64,000 bases of DNA from Acinetobacter indicus CIP 110367 (GTDB taxonomy: Bacteria; Pseudomonadota; Gammaproteobacteria; Pseudomonadales; Moraxellaceae): assembly GCF_000488255.1 (NCBI RefSeq), contig NZ_KI530745.1, positions 885,324-949,323 on the forward strand, given 5' to 3'. The notes under the pieces are model-generated. The model made no database searches. It saw only the letters and a program-made list of their open reading frames with translations, and was not told the origin of the DNA. A program made the translations under genes and the position numbers. Positions 18,341-25,609 of this stretch are shown here, in pieces (positions within the stretch are counted from its first letter, which is position 1; every line of letters begins with the position of its first letter).

Positions 18341-19537
18341 TTAAGCACTCTGTTGAGGAGCAGATTCCGTATCTTCATCTTCCGGTTTTGGCTCTTCCAG
18401 CATGCTAAAGCTCATAGCTGGCGAAGCTTCGCTTGGCCGGTTACTTTTCAATTTAATCTGTAAGCGCAATTCATTCATCGAATCGGCATTACGAATTGCT
18501 TCTTCATAGGAAATCGCGCCTTCATTATACAAATCAAATAGAGCCTGATCAAACGTCTGCATGCCCAGTTCACGCGATTTGCCCATAATCGACTTTAACT
18601 CATGGAACTGGCCTTTTAAAATCAGTTCAGAAATCAGCGGCGTATTCAGCATAATCTCGACTGCCGCACGGCGGCCTTTACCATCTTCGGTACGCACCAG
18701 ACGCTGGGAAATAATGGCCTTCATATTGGACGACAGATCCATCAGCAACTGGTTACGGCGCTCTTCCGGGAAAAAGTTGATAATCCGGTCCAGCGTCTGG
18801 TTGGCGTTATTGGCATGCAAGGTGCCCAAACATAAATGCCCGGTTTCAGCAAAGGCAATCGCATGTTCCATGGTTTCGGTGTCGCGGATCTCGCCAATTA
18901 AAATCACATCCGGTGCCTGACGTAAGGTATTTTTCAGCGCATTGTGCCAGGAATGGCTGTCGACCCCGACTTCACGATGGGTAATCATCGACTTTTTATG
19001 CTTGTGCACATATTCCACCGGGTCTTCCACGGTAATAATATGCCCGGCTGAATTTTCATTACGATGATCAATCATCGCCGCCAGAGAGGTCGATTTACCT
19101 GAACCGGTTCCCCCCACCACCAGCACCAGACCACGCTTTTCCATAATAATATGCTTCAGCGATTCCGGCAGTTTCAGCTGACTAAAGTTTGGAATTTCCG
19201 CGCTAATGGTTCGAATTACCATCCCGACATGCAGCTGCTGTTGAAACACATTGACCCGAAAACGCGATACCTCCGGCACACTAATGGCAAAGTTGCATTC
19301 CAGATCAGTTTCAAACTCGCTACGCTGTTTTTCATTCATGAGGCTGTAGGCAAACAGCTTGGTTTTTTCTGCGGTCAGCGCCTGTTGTCCCAGCGCTTTC
19401 ATCATGCCCTGATGTTTAATGCTCGGTGGAAAATCCGCGGTAATAAATAAATCTGATCCCCCAAACTCAACCACTTTGCTGAGCATATGAAACATAAACT
19501 TACGCGCATCTTCGAGTAATTCTGCACTGTACATCAT
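18341..19537 (-). CDS. pilU: Type IV pilus retraction ATPase PilU
   Basis: A hexameric secretion-type ATPase that assists PilT in pilus retraction. Walker A is GGTGSGKST, the Asp box around ITVEDPVEYVH, Walker B LIGEIRDTETMEHA and the His box GHLCLGTLHANNA. The wording KVVEFGGSDLFITADFPPS, RQAPDVILIGEIRD and GMQTFDQALFDLY follows PilU rather than PilT. At about 398 residues it carries the PilU-type C-terminal extension, ending in an acidic, Pro- and Gln-rich tail. pilT is not next to it, whereas in many gammaproteobacteria the two genes are adjacent. Confidence 0.92.
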   Translation of the reverse strand: MMYSAELLEDARKFMFHMLSKVVEFGGSDLFITADFPPSIKHQGMMKALGQQALTAEKTKLFAYSLMNEKQRSEFETDLECNFAISVPEVSRFRVNVFQQQLHVGMVIRTISAEIPNFSQLKLPESLKHIIMEKRGLVLVVGGTGSGKSTSLAAMIDHRNENSAGHIITVEDPVEYVHKHKKSMITHREVGVDSHSWHNALKNTLRQAPDVILIGEIRDTETMEHAIAFAETGHLCLGTLHANNANQTLDRIINFFPEERRNQLLMDLSSNMKAIISQRLVRTEDGKGRRAAVEIMLNTPLISELILKGQFHELKSIMGKSRELGMQTFDQALFDLYNEGAISYEEAIRNADSMNELRLQIKLKSNRPSEASPAMSFSMLEEPKPEDEDTESAPQQSA

Positions 19538-19735
19538 CAATTATTCACTATCTGTTCTGTCATCATTTTTGGCCCCAACGCGCCGGTATTCAACCGATTG
19601 GCAGCGCTGAGCATGTTGTCGATATTGCATCAATCATCCTGATTTCACAATCAATAAAAATTTCAACTTATTCAAAAAATTCAAGATAATCTGCCAATTT
19701 CATCAAACTTTTCTATTTTAATTTTAAGGTGCTGA

Positions 19736-19766
19736 TAAAAAATAAGCCCCTGAGGTTCAGGGGCTA
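19736..19766 (-). terminator. Terminator of the DAHP synthase gene
   Basis: Read on the minus strand: AGCCCCTGA-ACC-TCAGGGGCT followed by TATTTTTT, about 20 nt after the stop codon. Confidence 0.88.
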
Positions 19767-19787
19767 TTCATTCAATACAATTGCAGT

Positions 19788-20843
19788 TTAAGCACTACGT
19801 TTTAACGGTCGTAAGACCAGTTCTTGTGCGACCTGAAACAATAACTGTTCAGTCTTGTTCCAGCCTAAACAGCCATCGGTCACGGACTGGCCATAGGTCA
19901 TCTGATCCGAGATTTTCTGTTGTCCATCGACCAGATGACTTTCCAGCATGACACCGCGAACCTGAGTCTGTGCACGCTCTGCCACAATGGTTTTTAACAC
20001 CTCTGGTTGTAATAACGGATTTTTACTGCTGTTGCCATGACTGCAATCAATCACCAGCGCTGGCATCTCGCCTTTGACTTTGGCTTTGATTTTTTCAATT
20101 TCAGCCAGCTGGTAGTTCGGGCCAGCATTGGCACCACGTAAAATCAGATGTGCTTTCGGGTTGCCCTGTGATTCTAAAATACACGGTAAACCTTGCTGGC
20201 TCATGCCTAAGAACTGATGCGGATGTGAAGCCGATTGAATTGCGTCTAAAGCAATTTGTACCGAACCATCGGTACCATTTTTGAAGCCAATGCTGTACGG
20301 CATGTGGCTAGAAATTTCACGGTGAATCTGAGATTCACTGGTACGCGCGCCAATCGCACCCCAGGCCAGTAAATCGTCAAAGTAGGCCGTTGCCATCGGG
20401 CTTAGAATTTCCGAGGCAATAGGCAGCCCCATTTCAATAATTTGCAAGTACAGTTCACGTGACTTTTCCAGTCCCAATTGCATATTGGATGAACCGTTTA
20501 ATTCTGGATCGTATAAGAAGCCTTTCCAGCCAACCGTGGTGCGCGGTTTTTCGATATAGGCGCGCATTACCAGGAAAATCTGGTCTGCCACCTGGCTTTG
20601 CAGTTGTTGTAATTTTTGTGCGTATTCCAGTGCTGCCGCAGGATCATGGATGGAGCATGGGCCGGTAATCACCAGCAAACGTGAATCGATACCGTTAAGA
20701 ATATTCTGAATGGTTTGACGCTGCTCGGCAATTTGCTGTGCCAGCGCGCCAGAAAGCGGCAATTGTGCCTTGAGCTGATAAGGTAAGCTTAAAATTGTTT
20801 CTTTGGCTGAGGATTGTTGTAATGCAGTATTTAAAGCGTTCAT
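19788..20843 (-). CDS. aroG: 3-deoxy-7-phosphoheptulonate (DAHP) synthase
   Basis: First enzyme of the shikimate pathway, joining phosphoenolpyruvate and erythrose 4-phosphate. It is a type I (AroF/G/H) enzyme of 351 residues: LLVITGPCSIHD, MRAYIEKPRTTVGWKG, GARTSESQIHRE, GFKNGTDG, LRGANAGPNY, DCSHGNSSK and VRGVMLESHLVDGQQ all match and carry the metal and substrate ligands. Which amino acid inhibits it cannot be told reliably. The gene is preceded by an elaborate leader with two aromatic-codon-rich short ORFs, a terminator and a hairpin touching its AAGGAAG site. The symbol is by family; aroF would be equally defensible. Confidence 0.94.
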   Translation of the reverse strand: MNALNTALQQSSAKETILSLPYQLKAQLPLSGALAQQIAEQRQTIQNILNGIDSRLLVITGPCSIHDPAAALEYAQKLQQLQSQVADQIFLVMRAYIEKPRTTVGWKGFLYDPELNGSSNMQLGLEKSRELYLQIIEMGLPIASEILSPMATAYFDDLLAWGAIGARTSESQIHREISSHMPYSIGFKNGTDGSVQIALDAIQSASHPHQFLGMSQQGLPCILESQGNPKAHLILRGANAGPNYQLAEIEKIKAKVKGEMPALVIDCSHGNSSKNPLLQPEVLKTIVAERAQTQVRGVMLESHLVDGQQKISDQMTYGQSVTDGCLGWNKTEQLLFQVAQELVLRPLKRSA

Positions 20844-20856
20844 TGATTCTTCCTTT

Positions 20857-20876
20857 GGACTGTGGTCTGACAGTCC
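20857..20876 (-). promoter_or_regulatory. Hairpin abutting the aroG ribosome binding site
   Basis: On the minus strand GGACTGT pairs perfectly with ACAGTCC around CAGACC. It starts 6 nt after the stop codon of the second leader ORF and ends exactly where the AAAGGA site of aroG begins. No T-run follows, so it is not a classical terminator; it may tune translation or pausing. Confidence 0.6.
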
Positions 20877-20882
20877 GAACTT

Positions 20883-20984
20883 TTATTTGAGCGATATGGG
20901 TCTAATACAGGTCAGGTTGGTCATAGCTTGACTAAAGTAAAACCAATAAAAGTTGCTAAAGTATGAATAGTTAAATGTACGCAT
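20883..20984 (-). CDS. Second aromatic leader peptide (33 residues)
   Basis: A short ORF in the aroG leader, after the attenuator terminator. It has a strong site (TTGGAG, 6 nt before ATG). Codons 4-17 encode FNYSYFSNFYWFYF, i.e. five Phe, four Tyr and one Trp in 14 codons, far beyond chance; the rest (SQAMTNLTCIRPISLK) is ordinary. It stops 39 nt before aroG. Such runs are the mark of leader peptides whose translation speed reports charged tRNA levels, here tRNA-Phe and tRNA-Tyr. What its stalling does to the RNA is not certain, as the hairpin behind it lacks a T-run. Confidence 0.78.
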   Translation of the reverse strand: MRTFNYSYFSNFYWFYFSQAMTNLTCIRPISLK

Positions 20985-21019
20985 GATAATCTCCAATAGA
21001 TTGATTAAATTAAAGATAT

Positions 21020-21093
21020 AAAAAAACCTGATCAGGGTTGCCGATCAGGTATCAACTGGTGGGCAACCTTATTTTGCCCGAACGCGTTCAGGC
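21020..21093 (-). promoter_or_regulatory. Transcription attenuator of the aroG leader
   Basis: Minus-strand RNA with three mutually exclusive pairings after leader peptide 1. Pairing 1:2: GGGCAA (21079-21074) with TTGCCC (21066-21061). Pairing 2:3, the antiterminator: GGTTGCC (21068-21062) with GGCAACC (21042-21036). Pairing 3:4, the terminator: CCTGATC (21049-21043) with GATCAGG (21033-21027), followed by seven T (21026-21020). A further stem GCCTGAA/TTCGGGC sits directly after the leader stop codon. This is the textbook layout of amino acid attenuation. Confidence 0.88.
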
Positions 21094-21095
21094 AA

Positions 21096-21152
21096 TTATC
21101 TAAACTGCCAGAAGTAATAGTATGCGTTTGAGATTACAGGTTGCTTTAACAT
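21096..21152 (-). CDS. First aromatic leader peptide (18 residues)
   Basis: Encodes MLKQPVISNAYYYFWQFR and stops just before the attenuator stems. Six of residues 11-17 are aromatic (Tyr-Tyr-Tyr-Phe-Trp-Gln-Phe), placing the stall site at the stop-proximal end where a ribosome would cover strand 1 and free strand 2. The ribosome binding site is weak (GAAG, 8 nt before ATG), common for leader peptides. With plentiful charged tRNA the ribosome would finish and the terminator forms; on starvation for Tyr, Phe or Trp it stalls and the antiterminator forms. The regulatory logic is inferred; the sequence features are direct. Confidence 0.85.
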   Translation of the reverse strand: MLKQPVISNAYYYFWQFR

Positions 21153-21187
21153 CTTTATTTCTTCAAAAAAGTATGTGTCTGAAAAAT

Positions 21188-21216
21188 AAAATACGCGCTA
21201 TTTCCAGCTTTGACAA
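21188..21216 (-). promoter_or_regulatory. Promoter of the aroG leader
   Basis: Minus strand: TTGTCA (21216-21211), 17-bp spacer, TATTTT (21193-21188). Expected transcription start near 21181, about 30 nt before leader peptide 1. Confidence 0.5.
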
Positions 21217-21239
21217 TAGTTTTCTGGATGTTTTTTAGC

Positions 21240-21578
21240 ATTCTTCCGGATTTCCTTTCACATTTAGCAAAACACAACTCTCCCCGATTGTTCTCTTATC
21301 TTCCGGCTTAAATCGCGTCGAAGAACTCAAACGACTTTTGGATAAAAAATCATTCACATCAAAATCACCTTCTATTGAAAATTTACATTCAAAACACCAT
21401 CACTAAAAACCTTTTAAAATCATTAACTAATCAACTCTAAATCGTAGCTTACCCATCATTTTAACAAAAAGTTACAATTATATTTCCTACCTATTTACCG
21501 ATAAAACACAAAACAATATTTTATAAATATCATTACTTTAATTTATCATTAAGCCTGATTTGAGTTTTAAATTACGAA
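21240..21578. other. AT-rich intergenic stretch upstream of hpd
   Basis: About 340 bases very rich in A and T with no open frame of note on either strand. It separates the aroG leader from the hpd operator. Confidence 0.4.
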
Positions 21579-21599
21579 ATACGTAATCATATTACGTAT
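21579..21599. promoter_or_regulatory. Palindromic operator upstream of hpd
   Basis: Perfect 9-bp arms ATACGTAAT and ATTACGTAT separated by 3 bp; a further ATTACG half-site begins at 21571. It overlaps the likely -35 element (TTGAAC at 21600-21605, followed by TAAGAT at about 16 bp). Position suits a repressor or activator of tyrosine catabolism; the binding protein is unknown. Confidence 0.6.
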
Positions 21600-21716
21600 T
21601 GAACAAAGATTAACTCTTGCTAAGATATTTTCATCTGGAACTCCCTGATTTCAGGAAATTCCTGCAAAAACAACAAGTGAAGCAATTGGATTGCTCACCA
21701 TACATGAGGATGGAAC

Positions 21717-22775
21717 ATGCACAACTTAGCTAACCCTTTAGAGCTATGCGGATTTGAATTTATTGAGTTTGTCTCGGAAAATGGCGCTCTGGATTCAGTT
21801 TTTCAAACGCTCGGTTTTACCCAAGTGGCTAAGCACAAATCCAAAAATGTCTACTTATGGCGTCAGGGCGACATCAATATCATTCTGAACTATCAGCCAG
21901 AATCCTATGCATCGTATTTCTTTAATGAACATGGTCCATCGGCCTGTGCCATGGGCTTTAAGACCAAAAATGCAACCCGTGCCTATCAGAAAGCGCTCGA
22001 ACTCGGTGCCGAACCAATCAAAAACGTGATTGGTCCTATGGAACTGAATATTCCAGCGATTAAAGGCATTGGTGGCTCACCAATCTTTCTGGTCGACTGC
22101 GATATTTATCAGCAGGATTTCGAGTTCTTTGAAGGTGTTGATCCGCGCCCGGTGGGTACTGGTTTAAAAGAAATTGACCATTTAACCCATAATGTCTACA
22201 AAGGCCGGATGCAGTACTGGGCCAATTTCTATGAAAAAATCTTTAATTTCCAGGAAATCCGCTACTTCGATATTAAAGGTGAATACACTGGTTTGACCTC
22301 AAAAGCGCTGACTGCACCAGATGGCAAAATCCGTATTCCACTGAATGAAGACTCGGACAAAGGCAACGGACAAATTGCCGAGTTCCTGTCAGAATTTAAC
22401 GGCGAAGGCATTCAGCATATTGCCTTCTCAACCGATGACTTACTGGCGACCTGGGACAAACTCAAAGCCTTGGGTGCCAAGTTTATGACCCCACCGCCGG
22501 CAACCTATTATGAAATGCTGGCAGAACGTTTACCGGAACATGGCGAACCGACTGCAGAGCTGCAACAGCGTGGCATTTTGCTGGATGGCAATACCAAAGA
22601 TGGTGAAAAACGCCTGCTGCTACAGATTTTCTCGGAAAATATGATTGGCCCGGTGTTCTTCGAATTTATTCAACGTAAAGCAGATGATGGCTTTGGCGAA
22701 GGAAACTTCAAAGCCCTGTTCGAATCGATTGAGCGCGACCAGATTAAACGTGGCGTGCTTGACGTCTCTGCCTGA
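21717..22775 (+). CDS. hpd: 4-hydroxyphenylpyruvate dioxygenase
   Basis: Converts 4-hydroxyphenylpyruvate to homogentisate, the committed step of tyrosine degradation. The 352-residue protein has the two vicinal-oxygen-chelate halves. The iron ligands are visible as [14 protein letters not shown] (His), [11 protein letters not shown] (His) and FFEFIQRK (Glu), the last close to the C-terminus as usual. GAGGA lies 6 nt before the ATG. It heads a probable unit with an aromatic amino acid permease and an aminotransferase, giving uptake, transamination and ring oxidation in one block. Later pathway genes (hmgA, fahA, maiA) are not here. Confidence 0.96.
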   Translation: MHNLANPLELCGFEFIEFVSENGALDSVFQTLGFTQVAKHKSKNVYLWRQGDINIILNYQPESYASYFFNEHGPSACAMGFKTKNATRAYQKALELGAEPIKNVIGPMELNIPAIKGIGGSPIFLVDCDIYQQDFEFFEGVDPRPVGTGLKEIDHLTHNVYKGRMQYWANFYEKIFNFQEIRYFDIKGEYTGLTSKALTAPDGKIRIPLNEDSDKGNGQIAEFLSEFNGEGIQHIAFSTDDLLATWDKLKALGAKFMTPPPATYYEMLAERLPEHGEPTAELQQRGILLDGNTKDGEKRLLLQIFSENMIGPVFFEFIQRKADDGFGEGNFKALFESIERDQIKRGVLDVSA

Positions 22776-22812
22776 TTTTCAGGTGTTCTAAATCCCGACA
22801 ACGCCGCTCTTG

Positions 22813-22832
22813 CACATGCGATTTGGCATGTG
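22813..22832 (+). other. Hairpin in the hpd-permease gap
   Basis: CACATGC-GATTTG-GCATGTG, a perfect 7-bp stem in the 151-nt gap between hpd and the permease gene. No T-run follows. It could be an mRNA stability or partial-termination element setting the ratio of hpd to the downstream genes. Confidence 0.4.
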
Positions 22833-22926
22833 TCAGGGGCGACGCATGTTTAAATTTCAGCAATCACATCACCTGCGCCAAAACAATAACAACACAGTGA
22901 TGTCGATTTTACATGGATGATAAAAG

Positions 22927-24309
22927 ATGCAACAACATGATGGCAAACTACATAAGGGTTTGAGCAACCGGCATATCCAGCTCATTGCCCTCGGTGGCTC
23001 AATTGGCACCGGATTATTCCTCGGCATCTCCCAAACCATTAAACTGGCCGGCCCGTCGGTCATTCTGGGTTATGCCATTGCTGGCCTGATTGCATTTTTA
23101 ATGATGCGTCAACTGGGTGAAATGATTGTCGAAGAACCGGTCAGCGGTTCTTTTAGTCATTTTGCCTATAAATACTGGGGCAAGTTTGCCGGCTTTATGT
23201 CGGGCTGGAATTACTGGGTACTGAATGTGCTGGTCTGCATGGCCGAACTGAGTGCCATTGGCCTGTATATCCATTACTGGTGGCCGGAAATCCCGACCTG
23301 GGTCTCGGCGCTGGGCTTCTTTATTTTTATTAATGTGATTAACCTGCTGCATGTCAAACTGTTCGGCGAAATGGAATTCTGGCTGGCGATTATTAAAGTG
23401 CTGGCGATTGTCGCCATGATTGCGTTTGGTAGCTATCTGCTGGCCTCAGGCACGGGCGGTCCACAGGCGCATTTAAGCAATTTATGGGAACTTGGCGGCT
23501 TTTTCCCCAATGGTGTGATGGGCCTGGTGATGGCAATGGCCATGATCATGTTTGCCTTTGGCGGTATTGAGCTGGTCGGTATTGCCGCAGCAGAAACTGA
23601 CAACCCGAAAAAGACCTTACCGAAAGCGGTCAATCAGATCGTATACCGGGTTTTATTATTCTACATTTTAACCCTGCTGATTATTCTGGCCTTATATCCA
23701 TGGAACCAGATGGCACAAGGCGGCAGCCCGTTCGTGATGATGTTTGACTCCTTAGGCAGTCAAGGCGTTGCCACAGTATTGAATTTCGTGATCTTGACTG
23801 CTGCGGTGTCGGTCTATAACAGCACCAACTACTGTACCAGCCGTATGCTTTTAGGTCTTGCGGAACAAGGCAATGCGCCGAAGTTTTTAAGCAAAATCAA
23901 TTCACGCGGTATTCCGGTAAATGCGGTGATGGTTTCGGCCTTTTTCACCCTGCTCTGTGTGCTGCTGAATTACCTGTTCCCGGAAACGGCGTTCAGCCTG
24001 TTGATGATGCTGGTGGTGGCAGCCATTGTGATTAACTGGGTGGTGATTTCCTATACCCATCTGAAATTTAAACGTCAGATGCTGGCGCAGCAACAGCAAA
24101 CCCTGTTCCCAAGTATTGCCTATCCGTTTACCAATTACCTGTGTATTGCCTTTATGCTCGGTATCTTGGTGATTATGAGCCAGACCCCATCGATGCGTAT
24201 TGCAGTCGGTCTGCTGCCGGTATGGATTGGCCTGTTATCGCTGGCCTATTACCTTAAACAGAAAAAACTGGCGCGCGATCCTGCGCTCATCAAAGCCAAA
24301 AGCTATTAA
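22927..24309 (+). CDS. aroP: AroP-type aromatic amino acid permease
   Basis: A 460-residue APC-superfamily permease with 12 predicted membrane segments. The start LHKGLSNRHIQLIALGGSIGTGLFLGISQTIKLAGPS is that of the AroP/PheP/LysP amino acid transporter family, and GGIELVGIAAAETDNPKKTLPKAVNQ is the conserved central loop. Its place between hpd and a TyrB-like aminotransferase argues for tyrosine/phenylalanine uptake. Specificity within the family is inferred from context; a proline or histidine specificity is not excluded by the sequence. Confidence 0.85.
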   Translation: MQQHDGKLHKGLSNRHIQLIALGGSIGTGLFLGISQTIKLAGPSVILGYAIAGLIAFLMMRQLGEMIVEEPVSGSFSHFAYKYWGKFAGFMSGWNYWVLNVLVCMAELSAIGLYIHYWWPEIPTWVSALGFFIFINVINLLHVKLFGEMEFWLAIIKVLAIVAMIAFGSYLLASGTGGPQAHLSNLWELGGFFPNGVMGLVMAMAMIMFAFGGIELVGIAAAETDNPKKTLPKAVNQIVYRVLLFYILTLLIILALYPWNQMAQGGSPFVMMFDSLGSQGVATVLNFVILTAAVSVYNSTNYCTSRMLLGLAEQGNAPKFLSKINSRGIPVNAVMVSAFFTLLCVLLNYLFPETAFSLLMMLVVAAIVINWVVISYTHLKFKRQMLAQQQQTLFPSIAYPFTNYLCIAFMLGILVIMSQTPSMRIAVGLLPVWIGLLSLAYYLKQKKLARDPALIKAKSY

Positions 24310-24323
24310 TTCAGGAAGATTGT

Positions 24324-25544
24324 ATGTTTCAACATGTCGATACCTATGCCGGCGATCCGATTCTGTCCCTGATGGAAGAATTCCAGCATGATCCGCGTCC
24401 GCATAAAGTTAATCTCAGTATCGGGCTGTATTATAACGAGGCCCAGCAGGTTCCGCAGTTGCGTGCCATCCAGCAGGCTTATCAGGACCTAAATGCCGAG
24501 CAGCAGAAGGTCAAACTGTACCTGCCAATGCAAGGTATGCCGGCTTATAACAGCGCCGTCCAAGCACTAATTTTTGGCGAAGATAGTCCGGCTTGTCAGG
24601 CCGGTCGTGTAGTGACCTTACAAACGCTGGGTGGTTCGGGCGCACTAAAAGTGGCGGCAGATTTCTTAAAACGCTATTTCCCGGCCTCTGAATTATGGGT
24701 CAGCCGCCCGACCTGGGATAACCATATTGCGATTTTTCAGGGCGCCGGCATTCGCTGTCATGAATATCCGTATTTTGATCCGCATAGCGGTCAGGTGGAC
24801 TTTGCTGCCATGCTGGATTGCCTGCAACAACTGCCGGCACAAAGTATTGTTCTGCTACATCCCTGCTGTCATAACCCGACCGGTGCCGACTTGTTGCCAG
24901 CGCAGTGGGATCAGCTGATTGAGCTACTGGCGCAGAAGCAGCTGATTCCGCTCTTGGATATGGCCTATCAGGGCTTCGCCGAAGATTTTCACGCAGATGC
25001 TTATGCCATCCGGGCGATGGACAGGGCCGGCCTGAATTTTCTGGTCAGCCATTCATTTTCCAAAATTTTCTCTTTATATGGCGAACGGGTTGGCAGCTTA
25101 AGTGCGGTCTGTGATGATGCCACCACCGCCCAAAGCGTGTTAGGCCAGCTGAAAGCCACCGTACGCCGGATTTATTCCAGCCCGCCGACTACCGGCGCGA
25201 TGCTGATTCAGCATGTGTTACACACGCCGACGCTGTACCAAAGCTGGCAGGACGAACTGACCGAAATGCGTGAGCGCATTCAACAGATGCGTGAGCGTTT
25301 AAAACAGCAGCTCGAACTTGCCTTACCGGGGCAATCTTTTGACTATCTGACCCGGCAGCGCGGCATGTTCAGCTATACTGGCTTGAGTGCAGCCCAAGTC
25401 GATCAGCTCAAGCAGGAGTTTGGTATTTATCTGGTGCGTAGTGGCCGGATGTGTGTGGCAGGACTAAACCAGAACGATGTCGATGCAGTGGCACATGCCA
25501 TGGCACAGGTATTACAGCATAGTGATACTGCTCTCACTGCTTAA
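24324..25544 (+). CDS. tyrB: Aromatic amino acid aminotransferase
   Basis: A class I PLP aminotransferase of 406 residues of the AspC/TyrB group. The start DPILSLMEEFQHDPRPHKVNLSIGLYYNE, the segment LLHPCCHNPTGADL and the PLP-lysine motif SHSFSKIFSLYGERVGSL are those of TyrB. It would transfer the amino group of tyrosine or phenylalanine to 2-oxoglutarate, feeding 4-hydroxyphenylpyruvate to hpd. It starts 14 nt after the permease stop codon with AGGAAG as the ribosome binding site. Aspartate could be a secondary substrate. Confidence 0.9.
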   Translation: MFQHVDTYAGDPILSLMEEFQHDPRPHKVNLSIGLYYNEAQQVPQLRAIQQAYQDLNAEQQKVKLYLPMQGMPAYNSAVQALIFGEDSPACQAGRVVTLQTLGGSGALKVAADFLKRYFPASELWVSRPTWDNHIAIFQGAGIRCHEYPYFDPHSGQVDFAAMLDCLQQLPAQSIVLLHPCCHNPTGADLLPAQWDQLIELLAQKQLIPLLDMAYQGFAEDFHADAYAIRAMDRAGLNFLVSHSFSKIFSLYGERVGSLSAVCDDATTAQSVLGQLKATVRRIYSSPPTTGAMLIQHVLHTPTLYQSWQDELTEMRERIQQMRERLKQQLELALPGQSFDYLTRQRGMFSYTGLSAAQVDQLKQEFGIYLVRSGRMCVAGLNQNDVDAVAHAMAQVLQHSDTALTA

Positions 25545-25562
25545 ACCTCTGTTCCCTCGCAA

Positions 25563-25591
25563 ATAAAAACGGGCCATGTGCCCGTTTTTAT
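25563..25591. terminator. Bidirectional terminator tyrB / GGDEF-EAL gene
   Basis: AAAAACGGGC-CATGT-GCCCGTTTTT between two converging genes. Confidence 0.88.
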
Positions 25592-25609
25592 ATCGTAGAA
25601 ATTTGAAGA

